Shown here: one piece after another, positions 8,924 to 18,300 of the stretch
Layout: every line of letters begins with the position of its first letter
Position numbering within the stretch: the first letter of the stretch is position 1
From: Candidatus Gastranaerophilales bacterium
Lineage (GTDB): Bacteria > Cyanobacteriota > Vampirovibrionia > Gastranaerophilales > Gastranaerophilaceae
Length of the DNA stretch: 64,000 nt
NCBI GenBank assembly: GCA_900766355.1
Contig: CAAFVD010000077.1
Span: 1 to 64,000 of the forward strand
Direction of reading: 5' to 3'
Notes under the pieces: model-generated
Database searches by the model: none
What the model saw: the letters and a program-made list of their open reading frames with translations, nothing else
What the model was told of the DNA's origin: nothing
Translations under genes and position numbers: made by a program

Positions 8924-9573
8924 TAATCTAGTTTCCTAACTTTAGTAACAAAATAAACATCATTTATATTTTTTATATCATCTACAATTTCTTCTTGAGG
9001 CTCAGCATCTAATGCCAAATACATCGATGCTACACCACCTTTTTCATTTCTATCACAATGCAAAGATGCGATATTTATATTTCTATCTTGTACAAACTTA
9101 CTTACAGTTGATATCATGCCAGGTTTATCTTTATACATCAAAAGAATAGTGTGATATTGTCCAGCCAAATTTACAGAAAAACCATTTATCTCTGTAATTC
9201 TTATTTCTCCAGCTCCAATGGAACAACCTGAAATCATCATATCATCATTTATCTTTATATCTACAGAATTAGGGTGTCTGCTTAAATCCTCTGCAAAATG
9301 AAACTCATATTCTATATCTGTTATTGAAAAGATATTTTTAGTTCTTACATCATCTACATGGCACCCCATTATTCCTGCTAAAAGCCCTTTATCAGTACCA
9401 TGCCCTTTACCTGTTTGTGCAAATGAATTATACAAAGTAAATAAAACTTTTTTTATAGGAGCATTGTATATAGTTCTAGCCATTAACCCTAATCTGATTG
9501 CGCCTGCGGTATGAGAGCTTGAAGGCCCAATCATAATTGGGGATATCACATCAAATAAGCCCTTAGTTTTCAT
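8923..9573 (-). CDS. sdaAB: L-serine dehydratase, Fe-S type, beta subunit
   Basis: The 216-residue partner of SdaAA. The N-terminus FDVISPIMIGPSSSHTAGAIRLG is the signature of the beta domain; the C-terminal 70 residues (HTILLMYKDKPGMISTVSKFVQDRNINIASLHC) form an ACT domain that probably senses serine. The start overlaps the end of the receiver-domain gene by 11 nt and its stop overlaps the sdaAA ATG (TAATG). Confidence 0.95.
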   Translation of the reverse strand: MKTKGLFDVISPIMIGPSSSHTAGAIRLGLMARTIYNAPIKKVLFTLYNSFAQTGKGHGTDKGLLAGIMGCHVDDVRTKNIFSITDIEYEFHFAEDLSRHPNSVDIKINDDMMISGCSIGAGEIRITEINGFSVNLAGQYHTILLMYKDKPGMISTVSKFVQDRNINIASLHCDRNEKGGVASMYLALDAEPQEEIVDDIKNINDVYFVTKVRKLD

Positions 9574-10177
9574 GGTTAAAATCTCCCTCTTTGATATAAT
9601 CAGCGACTATATCTGCTAGAGTTTTTTGCCAGTTGTTTGCTTTTTCAAGATAAAAATCTGCACCTTTTTCTAAAGATTCAGTCTTTAATTCTTTTTTACC
9701 AGCAACAGACATAACTCCTATAATTGGTTTTATTCCCTTTTTAGCAGCAATTCTTTTTATCTCTGCAAGTAAAATAAACCCTTCTCTTTCGGTTGGTATT
9801 AACAAATCCATTAATACAAAATCAAATTCTTTATCTTCAAACAAAGATAATGCGCCATAAACATCTTTTGTCGAAGTAACTTGAAACCCTAATTTTGACA
9901 TAATCATTTGAACTTGATATGTCACAACACCTAAATTATCTACTAATAAAACATTATTTCCTCTAGATACAGAGGTTGAAGATTCTTCTACTAAAACATC
10001 TTCATGTTCTGTACTTGCCCCATTTGAATCAGCAAGTATTGAACGAAATCTATCTCTTATGTTCAATACCTGTTTCTTCAAAGAAACGATAGTTATAGTT
10101 TCTGGAATTTTATCACCTGTCAAATCATAAAAACGCTTCAAAAAATCTTCATCTAAATCTAAATTGACTATTCTCAT
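9563..10177 (-). CDS. Response-regulator receiver-domain protein
   Basis: 204 residues. The first 55 (MRIVNLDLDEDFLKRFYDL...) match no family I know. From about residue 75 a CheY-like receiver follows: NVLLVDNLG (one acidic residue instead of the usual pair), the phospho-acceptor Asp in FVLMDLLIP, Ser in GVMSVAG and Lys in FYLEKA. No DNA-binding output domain is present, so it may act by protein-protein contact. First gene of a group in which the genes overlap by 1-11 nt (receiver, sdaAB, sdaAA, glycosyltransferase). Confidence 0.8.
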   Translation of the reverse strand: MRIVNLDLDEDFLKRFYDLTGDKIPETITIVSLKKQVLNIRDRFRSILADSNGASTEHEDVLVEESSTSVSRGNNVLLVDNLGVVTYQVQMIMSKLGFQVTSTKDVYGALSLFEDKEFDFVLMDLLIPTEREGFILLAEIKRIAAKKGIKPIIGVMSVAGKKELKTESLEKGADFYLEKANNWQKTLADIVADYIKEGDFNHEN

Positions 10178-10277
10178 AATAAAATCCTCATATTAACTAT
10201 TGTAAATATTATATCAAAAAATAGCAATTTATTAAGAAAAAAGTTTTTAAAATAAACGTAGAAACAAGGAGATATAA

Positions 10278-10427
10278 ATGTATAGTAAATCCTTTATGAA
10301 ATTTTTATTTGGAATTAACGAAACAAAAAAAGAAAATAATAGTTCTGTTAAAGAAATTGAATTTAGTCCGGTAAAAGTCAAAGAAGCGGCAAAAGTCGTA
10401 ATTGCAGCTATCAAAGATTGCTACTAG
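10278..10427 (+). CDS. Small protein, 49 residues, unknown
   Basis: Short ORF with a strong SD (AAGGAG, 7 nt before the ATG). The product starts MYSKSFMKFLFGINETKK, with an amphipathic hydrophobic start, then a charged stretch and a helical KVKEAAKVVIAAIKDCY end. It ends 1 nt before the stop of the convergent HEAT-like gene, so the packing also favours a real gene. Lacks any known motif. Compare the 56-residue ORF at 11235, which has the same size, a similar M-x-x-F opening and the same placement in front of a divergent gene. Confidence 0.5.
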   Translation: MYSKSFMKFLFGINETKKENNSSVKEIEFSPVKVKEAAKVVIAAIKDCY

Positions 10428-10428
10428 A

Positions 10429-11136
10429 TTAAGGTCTTACATATAAAGCTCTTACATAATAATTTGTATCATTTTTTAAAGCTTGTCTAAGCTCTATTAA
10501 TTGTGCTGATTGTATATTGTTACAAAGCAGAAGCGCAGTCTTCTCTCTTATCGTATATTCTGATATCTCTGCACATTTTGATAACACCTTGTATAGTTTT
10601 TCCTCATCAAGAAAATCAAAAAATACGTTTAATCCTTCTAAACACCAATAAAGCTTAAACAACTGTTTATTAATAGTGTATTTTTTATCTCTAAAAATAA
10701 AACTATCTAATTGAGCAAAAGCCTCGTCAATAAACTTATACATTTTGTTAGTATAAGCTATTGCAAACTCTCTATCCTTCAAATATGGTAATGATTCAAT
10801 TATTATGCGACATATATTCGCATTAATATCTATTGTCGCATCTGCAAATATATCTGGATACTTCAAAAACAACTCTTTACAACAAGGTATAACTTCAGAC
10901 AATTTAAAAGCGACTGCCTCTCTAATTTTGCCATCACACCCCGTAAGATTTTTCATCAATATATCTGCTTCATTTTGAGTTTGAACACTATCTATTTCCA
11001 AAGCTGCAAACTGTTTTTCTGGCATGTTACCATTTTGTAAAAAAGCAAATAACTCATCTCTAGAAAAGGTTGTAGAGCATAATTCTACAGCTCTCGAAAA
11101 ATTTTTATCAACACTTTCCTCATAACAAGGGTTCAA
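10429..11136 (-). CDS. Hypothetical all-helical protein, HEAT-like
   Basis: A 235-residue, helix-rich protein. Segments such as DGKIREAVAFKLSEVIP and DTNYYVRALYVRP look like HEAT/armadillo helices, so a protein-interaction role is plausible; no catalytic motif is seen. It is flanked on both sides by tiny plus-strand ORFs. Not recognised as any named family. Confidence 0.6.
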   Translation of the reverse strand: MNPCYEESVDKNFSRAVELCSTTFSRDELFAFLQNGNMPEKQFAALEIDSVQTQNEADILMKNLTGCDGKIREAVAFKLSEVIPCCKELFLKYPDIFADATIDINANICRIIIESLPYLKDREFAIAYTNKMYKFIDEAFAQLDSFIFRDKKYTINKQLFKLYWCLEGLNVFFDFLDEEKLYKVLSKCAEISEYTIREKTALLLCNNIQSAQLIELRQALKNDTNYYVRALYVRP

Positions 11137-11234
11137 ATCATACCTCCAATTTTATTATTCCTTGAGTATAACATAACTGATAATGAAATTTTATAAAAAA
11201 ATAGGTTTAATAAATAATAAAACAGGAGAATATA

Positions 11235-11405
11235 ATGAACGAATTTATATCATTTTTAAAAGATATACTTATGATAAAAGAAGAAGCTTCAATAAGTATC
11301 GGCCTTTCACAATTCAAAACTTCAACAGTTAGTGTTAAACCTAAAGAAGAAAAAACAATAAAAAATAAAGAAGTTAAACTTTCTGACCTTATGCGAAGAA
11401 ACTAA
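11235..11405 (+). CDS. Small protein, 56 residues, unknown
   Basis: Short ORF with SD AGGAG 7 nt before the ATG. Product MNEFISFLKDILMIKEE..., an amphipathic helix followed by a lysine/glutamate-rich tail that ends LSDLMRRN. Its 3' end overlaps the 3' end of the convergent crcB gene by 17 nt. No family recognised. Confidence 0.5.
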   Translation: MNEFISFLKDILMIKEEASISIGLSQFKTSTVSVKPKEEKTIKNKEVKLSDLMRRN

Positions 11406-11739
11406 AAAACTTCATACCTACAAACATTGCAAAAACTCCCAAAACAACACTTGAAATAAGATATGTTACACCTTGAATAAAATCTTTTTTTGAACCAGTA
11501 AACAAATGAGCAGTTTCACTAGCAAACGTACTAAAAGTAGTAAAACCTCCACAAAAACCTGTCATTAAAAGTAGTTTATTATAAGGGTCTGACAAAAAAG
11601 ATACAAATATTCCAAATATAAAACACCCCAAAACATTTACAACAAAAGTTCCCCAAGGCATATATTTTTTATTTAATATACCAGAAATTAAGTATCTTAA
11701 AATTGCTCCTATTCCACCACCTAAAAGTACAACTAACAT
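11389..11739 (-). CDS. crcB: Fluoride channel CrcB/Fluc, subunit 1
   Basis: 116-residue, four-helix Fluc protein that exports fluoride passively. Signatures are GGGIGAILRY at the N-terminus, the conserved Asn in VNVLGCFIFG, and TGFCGGFTTFSTFASE (Phe-box and Na+-site region). A second crcB is directly upstream on the same strand; paired genes usually encode heterodimeric Fluc channels with opposite topology, which fits here. Confidence 0.95.
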   Translation of the reverse strand: MLVVLLGGGIGAILRYLISGILNKKYMPWGTFVVNVLGCFIFGIFVSFLSDPYNKLLLMTGFCGGFTTFSTFASETAHLFTGSKKDFIQGVTYLISSVVLGVFAMFVGMKFFSFFA

Positions 11740-12159
11740 TTATTTTCCTTCTATAAATTCCTTATGTAAAATTGAACGCCTTTTATCTAAATGCAAATTT
11801 AACAAAACTCGTCCTAATTCAATACCAACATACACACTTATTATCCCTACAAATAAGCTTAAAAATATATAACAAATTGCAAAAATATGGCGATTTTGTA
11901 CTATGTACAAAGAGACTTCATAAGAAAATGTACTAAAAGTAGTAAGACCACCACAAAAACCTGTAGTTAAGGCTGATGAGAAATATTTTGGTATATATTT
12001 TTTCTTTTTCAAAATTATCACGGCCGAAACACCAAACAAAAAACACCCTATTATATTTGCAACAAATGTTGCGATAAAAGAATGAAATATTGATAGAATT
12101 CCAAATCTTACCCCTGAGCCAATTGCACCACCTAAAAATATAAAAAACAAATTAAGCAT
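11740..12159 (-). CDS. crcB: Fluoride channel CrcB/Fluc, subunit 2
   Basis: 139-residue partner of the preceding CrcB, with GGAIGSGVRFG, the VANIIGCFLFG Asn motif and TTGFCGGLTTFSTFSYE. It has an extra basic tail of about 20 residues (LHLDKRRSILHKEFIEGK), which probably sets its membrane orientation. The two genes abut. I looked for a fluoride riboswitch in 12160-12293 and saw none. Confidence 0.94.
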   Translation of the reverse strand: MLNLFFIFLGGAIGSGVRFGILSIFHSFIATFVANIIGCFLFGVSAVIILKKKKYIPKYFSSALTTGFCGGLTTFSTFSYEVSLYIVQNRHIFAICYIFLSLFVGIISVYVGIELGRVLLNLHLDKRRSILHKEFIEGK

Positions 12160-12293
12160 GACAAAATATTATTACAAAAAAAGCATGTTTGATATAAACT
12201 AAGTCATGTGATGTTTTAATTTTATAAATTCATTATCACAAGAGAGTTAACGAATAGTTCTATTGTACATAAAATGACAATAAAGGAGGTCAA

Positions 12294-12995
12294 ATGGATC
12301 ATATTCAACTTACTAAGGAAATTGAAGAAAAATGCTGTGTAGCACGCGGTGTTAAAGGTTCACCAGCTCCAATTCCTCAAGAAGGTCAATGGACCAAATG
12401 TAAAGAAATTACTCAAATTTCAGGTTTAACACACGGTTGTGGTTGTTGTGCACCTCAACAAGGTACTTGTAAATTAACATTAAATGTTAAAGACGGTATT
12501 ATTCAAGAAGCACTTGTTGAAACTATCGGTTGTTCAGGTATGACTCACTCAGCAGCTATGGCTGGTGAAATCCTTCCAGGAAAAACAATCTTAGAAGCTT
12601 TAAACACAGACTTGGTTTGTGATGCTATAAACGTAGCAATGAGAGAATTATTCCTACAAATCGTTTACGGACGTACTCAAACTGCGTTCTCTGAAAATGG
12701 TTTACCAGTAGGTGCAGGACTTGAAGATTTAGGTAAAGGTCTTTGCTCTATGGTTGGTACAATCCACTCTACAAAACAAAAAGGTGTTAGATACCTTTCA
12801 TTAACTGAAGGTTATATCCTTGAATTAGGTCTTGATAAAAATAACGAAGTTATCGGTTACAAATTCGTTAACCTTGGCAAAGTTATGGACGCTATCAAGA
12901 AGGGTGTTGACGCTAAAGAAGCTTACGAAAAAAATATCGGTACTTATGGCAGATATGCAGATGCTGTTAAGTATATTGACCCTAGAGAAGAATAA
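12294..12995 (+). CDS. NifU-like Fe-S scaffold protein paired with GGGtGRT protein
   Basis: 233 residues. The N-terminal part has clustered cysteines (LTHGCGCCAPQQGTC) and then ETIGCSGMTHSAAMAGEILPG, which resembles the NifU/IscU N-domain motif that holds a nascent Fe-S cluster. The C-terminal 90 residues are of a different, unassigned type. In anaerobes a gene of this type commonly sits beside a GGGtGRT protein, as it does here. The ATG has a strong SD (AAAGGAGG). Probably an Fe-S cluster carrier or sensor, exact function not established. Confidence 0.75.
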   Translation: MDHIQLTKEIEEKCCVARGVKGSPAPIPQEGQWTKCKEITQISGLTHGCGCCAPQQGTCKLTLNVKDGIIQEALVETIGCSGMTHSAAMAGEILPGKTILEALNTDLVCDAINVAMRELFLQIVYGRTQTAFSENGLPVGAGLEDLGKGLCSMVGTIHSTKQKGVRYLSLTEGYILELGLDKNNEVIGYKFVNLGKVMDAIKKGVDAKEAYEKNIGTYGRYADAVKYIDPREE

Positions 12996-13000
12996 TAGAA

Positions 13001-13024
13001 TTTTGATAAGTTAGTTTATCAAAA
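13001..13024 (+). other. Intercistronic hairpin
   Basis: Perfect 9-bp stem TTTTGATAA/TTATCAAAA with a 6-nt loop, starting 6 nt after the NifU-like stop and 42 nt before the GGGtGRT start. There is no T run, so it is not a terminator; it may stabilise or attenuate the two-gene mRNA. Confidence 0.45.
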
Positions 13025-13065
13025 TAAAGTGTTATTAATAATTAGTAAAATAAAGGAAAAATAAA

Positions 13066-14067
13066 ATGGCAAAATTTGAAGGACAAGATAGACGTGAAGC
13101 TACTCTAGCTAAAGTTTTACCTGAATACGGTTTCAAATCATTAGACGAAGCTAATGAACTTTGCTTATCAAAAGGTATTAATGTTGACGAAATCGTTAAA
13201 GGTATTCAACCTATCGCTTTTGATAACGCTTCATGGGCATATACATTAGGTTGCGCTATTGCAATCAAAAAAGGAATCACTAATGCAGCTGATGCAGCTG
13301 AAGCTATTGGCTTAGGCTTACAAGCATTTGCAGTTCCTGGTTCTGTTGGTGATACAAGAAAAGTTGGTATCGGTCACGGTAACTTAGGTGCTATGTTATT
13401 AAGAGAAGAAACTAAATGTTTCTGTTTCTTAGCTGGTCACGAATCATTCGCTGCTGCAGAAGGTGCTATTGGTATCGCTAGAAATGCTAACAAAGTAAGA
13501 AAAGAACCTTTAAGAGTTATCTTGAACGGTCTTGGAAAAGACGCTGCTTATGTAATCGCAAGAATCAACGGTTTTACTGCTGTTGAAACAGAATACGATT
13601 ACAAAACAGGTGAATTAAAAGTTGTTAAAGAAACTCCATTCTCAGAAGGTGAAAGAGCAAAAGTTAAATGCTACGGTGCTGATGATGTATCTGAAGGTGT
13701 TGCTATTATGATTAAAGAAGGTGTTGATGTATCTATTACTGGTAACTCAACTAACCCTACTAGATTCCAACACCCAGTAGCTGGTACTTACAAAAAATGG
13801 TGCTACGAAAATGGTAGAAAATACTTCTCAGTAGCATCTGGTGGTGGTACAGGTAGAACTCTTCACCCAGATAACGTAGCAGCTGGTCCTGCATCTTATG
13901 GTATGACAGATACTATGGGTAGAATGCACGGTGATGCTCAATTTGCTGGTTCTTCATCAGTTCCTGCTCACGTAGAAATGATGGGTGTAATCGGTATGGG
14001 TAACAATCCAATGGTTGGTGCAACAGTTGCAGTTGCAGTTGCAGTTGAAAATGCTATGAAAAAATAG
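13066..14067 (+). CDS. GGGtGRT family protein
   Basis: 333 residues, recognised by SGGGTGRTLHPDNVAAGP near residue 265, the motif that names the family (Pfam GGGtGRT). The rest is Gly/Ala-rich with several invariant-looking blocks (AFAVPGSVGDTRKVGIGHGN; FCFLAGHESFAAAEGAIG), suggesting an enzyme or cofactor-binding protein. The biochemical function is unknown. It is co-transcribed with the NifU-like gene and followed by a clear terminator, so the pair forms a two-gene operon. The smooth codon use suggests high expression. Confidence 0.9.
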   Translation: MAKFEGQDRREATLAKVLPEYGFKSLDEANELCLSKGINVDEIVKGIQPIAFDNASWAYTLGCAIAIKKGITNAADAAEAIGLGLQAFAVPGSVGDTRKVGIGHGNLGAMLLREETKCFCFLAGHESFAAAEGAIGIARNANKVRKEPLRVILNGLGKDAAYVIARINGFTAVETEYDYKTGELKVVKETPFSEGERAKVKCYGADDVSEGVAIMIKEGVDVSITGNSTNPTRFQHPVAGTYKKWCYENGRKYFSVASGGGTGRTLHPDNVAAGPASYGMTDTMGRMHGDAQFAGSSSVPAHVEMMGVIGMGNNPMVGATVAVAVAVENAMKK

Positions 14068-14093
14068 TTTTTCATATAAAATCAACTTAAAGA

Positions 14094-14130
14094 AAAGCGA
14101 CTTTGTATAACTTACAAAGTCGCTTTTTTG
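14094..14130 (+). terminator. Terminator after the GGGtGRT gene
   Basis: 13-bp stem AAGCGACTTTGTA/TACAAAGTCGCTT with a 5-nt loop, then a T run (TTTTTTG). Confidence 0.93.
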
Positions 14131-14193
14131 TTAAAGATTTTAACCTTTCTTAATTTTTTGTAATTTTTACTCCCAAATTCTCCCATTTTATAC

Positions 14194-14199
14194 TATAAT
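14194..14199 (+). promoter_or_regulatory. -10 element for prs
   Basis: TATAAT 38 nt before the prs ATG; no clear -35 hexamer at 16-18 nt. The SD AAGGAAG follows at 14221. Confidence 0.35.
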
Positions 14200-14237
14200 A
14201 CTGTCGTGGAATTTTTTCGAAAGGAAGACTTATAAAA

Positions 14238-15248
14238 ATGGTACTTGAAATGACTTATCCTGAGCTTGCAAAAGCTGTAAATCCAACTCACGACATAAAA
14301 CTTTTTGCTGGACGTTCTAATACAAAATTAGCTCAAGAAATTGCTGATTACTTAGGAACTACAGTTGGTCCTATGGTAGTTAAGAACTTTGCTGACGGTG
14401 AAATTTATGTGCAAGTAAAAGAAAGTGTTAGAGGTGATGATGTATTTATCGTTCAACCTTTATGCAATCCAGTTAATGAAAACTTGGTTGAATTATTAAT
14501 CATTATAGATGCATTCAAAAGAGCAAGTGCCAAAACAATAACTGCAGTTATCCCATATTATGGATACGCAAGACAAGATAGAAAAACATCTGGACGTGAA
14601 GCTATTACTGCTAAACTTGTAGCAGATTTATTAACTACTGCAGGTGCAAATAGAGTTTTAGCTATGGATTTACACACAGGTCAAATTCAAGGTTTCTTCA
14701 ATATTTTAGTTGACCATATCTTTGCGACACCTATCTTGGTTGACTATGTAAAAGGACTTCATATACCACAAGATGATATGGTAATAGTATCACCTGATGC
14801 TGGTGGTGTTCAACGTTCAAGACATTTTGCAAAACAACTTGAATGTCCTCTTGCAATTATTGACAAACGTAGAGATAAACACAACGAAGCTATTGCTGCT
14901 CACGTTATTGGTGATGTTAAAGATAAAGTTTGTATTTTATTTGACGATATTATTGATACTGCTGGTACAATTACAGAAGGTGCTAAACTTCTTAAATCTA
15001 AAGGCGCTAAAGAAATTTATATCGGAGCGGCTCACGCTGTATTCTCTGGCCCAGCACTAGAAAGAATTGAAAATGCTCCAGTAGAACAATGTATTGTTAC
15101 AAATACTATCCCTTGGGATAAAGAAAAACTACCTTCAAAAGTTGTTCAACTTTCAGTTGCACCACTTTTAGGTCAAGCAATCTCTCGCATTCACGATGAT
15201 GAATCTATTAGTTCATTGTTTGGCTTTGAAAAAGATATGAAGGTTTAG
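14238..15248 (+). CDS. prs: Ribose-phosphate pyrophosphokinase
   Basis: Makes PRPP from ribose-5-phosphate and ATP for purine, pyrimidine, His, Trp and NAD synthesis. 336 residues. Visible: KLFAGRSNTKLAQEIADYLG at the start, NFADGEIYV, YYGYARQDRK, the pyrophosphate loop AMDLHTGQIQGFF, and the PRPP-binding FDDIIDTAGTI. It is about 20 residues longer than typical because of an N-terminal extension (MVLEMTYPELAKAVNPTHD); the SD AAGGAAG favours the first ATG. Closed by a strong terminator. Confidence 0.97.
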   Translation: MVLEMTYPELAKAVNPTHDIKLFAGRSNTKLAQEIADYLGTTVGPMVVKNFADGEIYVQVKESVRGDDVFIVQPLCNPVNENLVELLIIIDAFKRASAKTITAVIPYYGYARQDRKTSGREAITAKLVADLLTTAGANRVLAMDLHTGQIQGFFNILVDHIFATPILVDYVKGLHIPQDDMVIVSPDAGGVQRSRHFAKQLECPLAIIDKRRDKHNEAIAAHVIGDVKDKVCILFDDIIDTAGTITEGAKLLKSKGAKEIYIGAAHAVFSGPALERIENAPVEQCIVTNTIPWDKEKLPSKVVQLSVAPLLGQAISRIHDDESISSLFGFEKDMKV

Positions 15249-15266
15249 TTAACACTAAAAGATTTT

Positions 15267-15311
15267 ACAAAGAAGATGTCCTAAAACTTGGGACATCTTC
15301 TTTGTTTTATT
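15267..15311 (+). terminator. Terminator after prs
   Basis: Perfect 15-bp stem ACAAAGAAGATGTCC/GGACATCTTCTTTGT with a 9-nt loop and a T-rich tail. Confidence 0.93.
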
Positions 15312-15399
15312 TCTTTACAATTTGACATGCCTTTTAGTTTAGTGTGTAATTAATATATAGTTGATATTGGGGAATAGTGTTTCCTCAACAGGGAATTAT

Positions 15400-18300
15400 A
15401 TGTACATAAAACAGTTGGAGATAGATAACTTCAAGTCGTTTGCCAATAAGGTTGATATCCCTTTACTAAAAGGTTTTACAACTATATCTGGTCCAAACGG
15501 TTCGGGGAAGAGCAATATTATTGACAGTATCCTTTTCGCATTAGGACTGTCTACTTCACGTGCCTTAAGAGCTGAAAAGTTATTTCATCTTATCTCTACA
15601 TACACTAAACGAAATGAAGCATTTGTAAAAGTTACATTCTCAGAAACTAATGACGGCAAAGACTTTACTGTTGCTAGAAGAATCAAAAAATCATCTCAAG
15701 GATATAATAGTATTTATTATATGGACGATAAAATTGTTACCCTTGCAGATATCCATGCAAAACTTGAAAACCATAATATTACGCCAAACAGTTACAATGT
15801 TATGATGCAAAACGATGTATTATCTATTACAAACTGTACCCCTATGGACAGACGTAAGATTATAGATGAAATTGCAGGTGTGGCTGACTTCGATAGAAGA
15901 ATTGACCAAGCAACTGCTGAACTTGATACAGTAGAAAATAGGGTTCAACATTCGTCTTTGATATTGGGTGAGGTAAAAAATAGACTTGAACAATTAAAAG
16001 AAGAACGTGAAGTTGCTCTAAAATACAAAAAATTAAAAGATGAAAAAACTGTTTTAGAAAGTCAAGTAACCACAGTTAAATTTTTTGATATTAGAAAAAA
16101 TCTTGAAAAAGCTCACGAAAACATTCTTACTTTTACAAAACGTAAAAAAGAAGAAGAAATTAGAGCAAAAGATTTAGATGAACAACTTAATCTTATAAAC
16201 CAAAAATATGCAGAAATTTGTAATACTGTAAAAGAAAAAGGTGAAAACCACCAGTTAGAAATACAAGGTAAAGCTGAAGAATGTAAAGGTAGTATTTCGA
16301 GAAAAGAATCTGCAATTACATACAATGACAAACAGATTCAAGACAGACTCAAATCTATTGAAGGGTTTAAAAATGGAATAGAGGCTCAAAAAAGTAGAAT
16401 TACAGATGAAGAAATGACAATACAAGCTCGCCAAGAACGTATTGTTAACCTTGATAAAGAAATTGAAATACAAAAAGCTGAACTTAGAAAAATCAATGAA
16501 GATATGACAGGTTTGAGCGAGAATGCAGAACAACAACTTGCAAAACGCAACAATCTTAGAAAAACTTTAGAGAAATTAAAAGATGATGAAACAAAGCTTA
16601 TACAAGAACAAGCACCAAAAGAAGCAGAGTTAGCAAGTTTAAAGAGAACTATCAGCGAGGCTGAGGCTCAACTAGAACGATTTGCAGCACTAAAATCGAA
16701 CTACACAGCAAACAAAGAATCTCTTGAAATGCAAGTTGAAACTCTTTCAAAAGAACTAACTGACTGCAAAATAATACAACAGAATGCGATGCACGATTTA
16801 GACATCGTAAAAAACGAGCTTGACGATGTAGAATATGACCTACAAGCTTCTAGCCGTAAGGTTATGCAAATGGAAGCAACAAAAAAAGCCTCAGAAGAAG
16901 CAAATCTTGGTCATACAGTACAAACAGTTATGGACGCAAACCTTGACGGAGTTCATGCACCTTTAGTAAAACTAGGACAAGTAGATAAAGAATATTCTCT
17001 TGCGATGGAAATTGCAGTTGGTGGCAGAATGTCACATATTGTCGTTGATGATGAAGATGTAGCAGCTCGTGCTATTGAAATCTTAAAATCATCAAATGCT
17101 GGACGTGCAACATTCATTCCTTTGAACAGAGTTATAAAAGCACCTTCTCACCTTAATTTGCCAAAAGATAAAGGTGTTATTGATTTTGCAATAAACCTGA
17201 TAGATTTTGACGATGAGTACTTAAACGCATTTTATTATGCAGTTGGAGATACCCTTGTTGTAGAGGACAGGCATGTTGCGAAAAAATTTATCGGCAAATA
17301 CAGAATGGTAACTCTTGATGGTTCATTGTTTGAAAAATCAGGTTCTATTTCAGGTGGTTCTCAAAGAAGAACAGGTTTGAAATTTACAGTAAATGATGAT
17401 GACGAATTAGAAAGATTCAAATCAAAATTAGACGAACTAACAAAAAAACGTCAAGATTTAATATCAAGAAAAAAATCATTAGAAGATAAGCTTGATAAAG
17501 TTAGAGTTGATTATTCTAATGCAATGAACGAATGTTCAAAAGCTAAAGGCGATTTATCTTCATTAAATACAAATTACAAGAATTCACAAGAACAATTTGA
17601 AGAAAAAGAAAAACTAATAAATGAGTCTAAACCAGCGATAGAATCTATCACTAAAGAATTAGACAAAATGGAAATTGAACATGTTAAATTCTTAGAAAAA
17701 GAAGGCGAACTTCAAGCTCAAATTGATGAAATTGAAAAATTAATGAATGAAGGCGACTTAAAAAAATTAAAAGAGCAAACAGAAGGTATTGAGCATGAAC
17801 TAAAACGTCTTGATACAGAAAAACGTAATGCCAATAACGATATTGATGTTGCTCACCAAAGAATTGAGTTTAACAACACAACAATTAACACATTAACGGA
17901 AAATATTTCAACTGCATTAAAAAACAACGAAGAAAGCGAAAAAGACAAAAAGCAATTAGAAGCTGAAATTGTTGTACTAAAAGAACAATTAGACGAATAT
18001 GAAGTTCAAATCAATGAAATAAAAGAAAAATTAGGTGCTTTGTTAAAAGAACGAGATGAAATCAATAACAAACTCGTTGATTTAAAAACTAAAAAAACAC
18101 TCAAAATGTCTGAAATTGAAAATATCGCAGAACAAATAGAATCGTTTAAATCAAGAAGACGAGAACTTGAGCCACGACTTGATAACGTAAGACGAGAGTT
18201 AGAAAATGCAGGTATTGAAATAAACAATCTTACACCTCCTGAAATGAGTGAAGATGAAATTGCAACAAAAATTCAACGCTTATCAAAAAGAATGGACGAT

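Noticed and set aside
12160..12293. Fluoride riboswitch before the crcB pair
   Set aside because: The conserved pseudoknot elements are not there.
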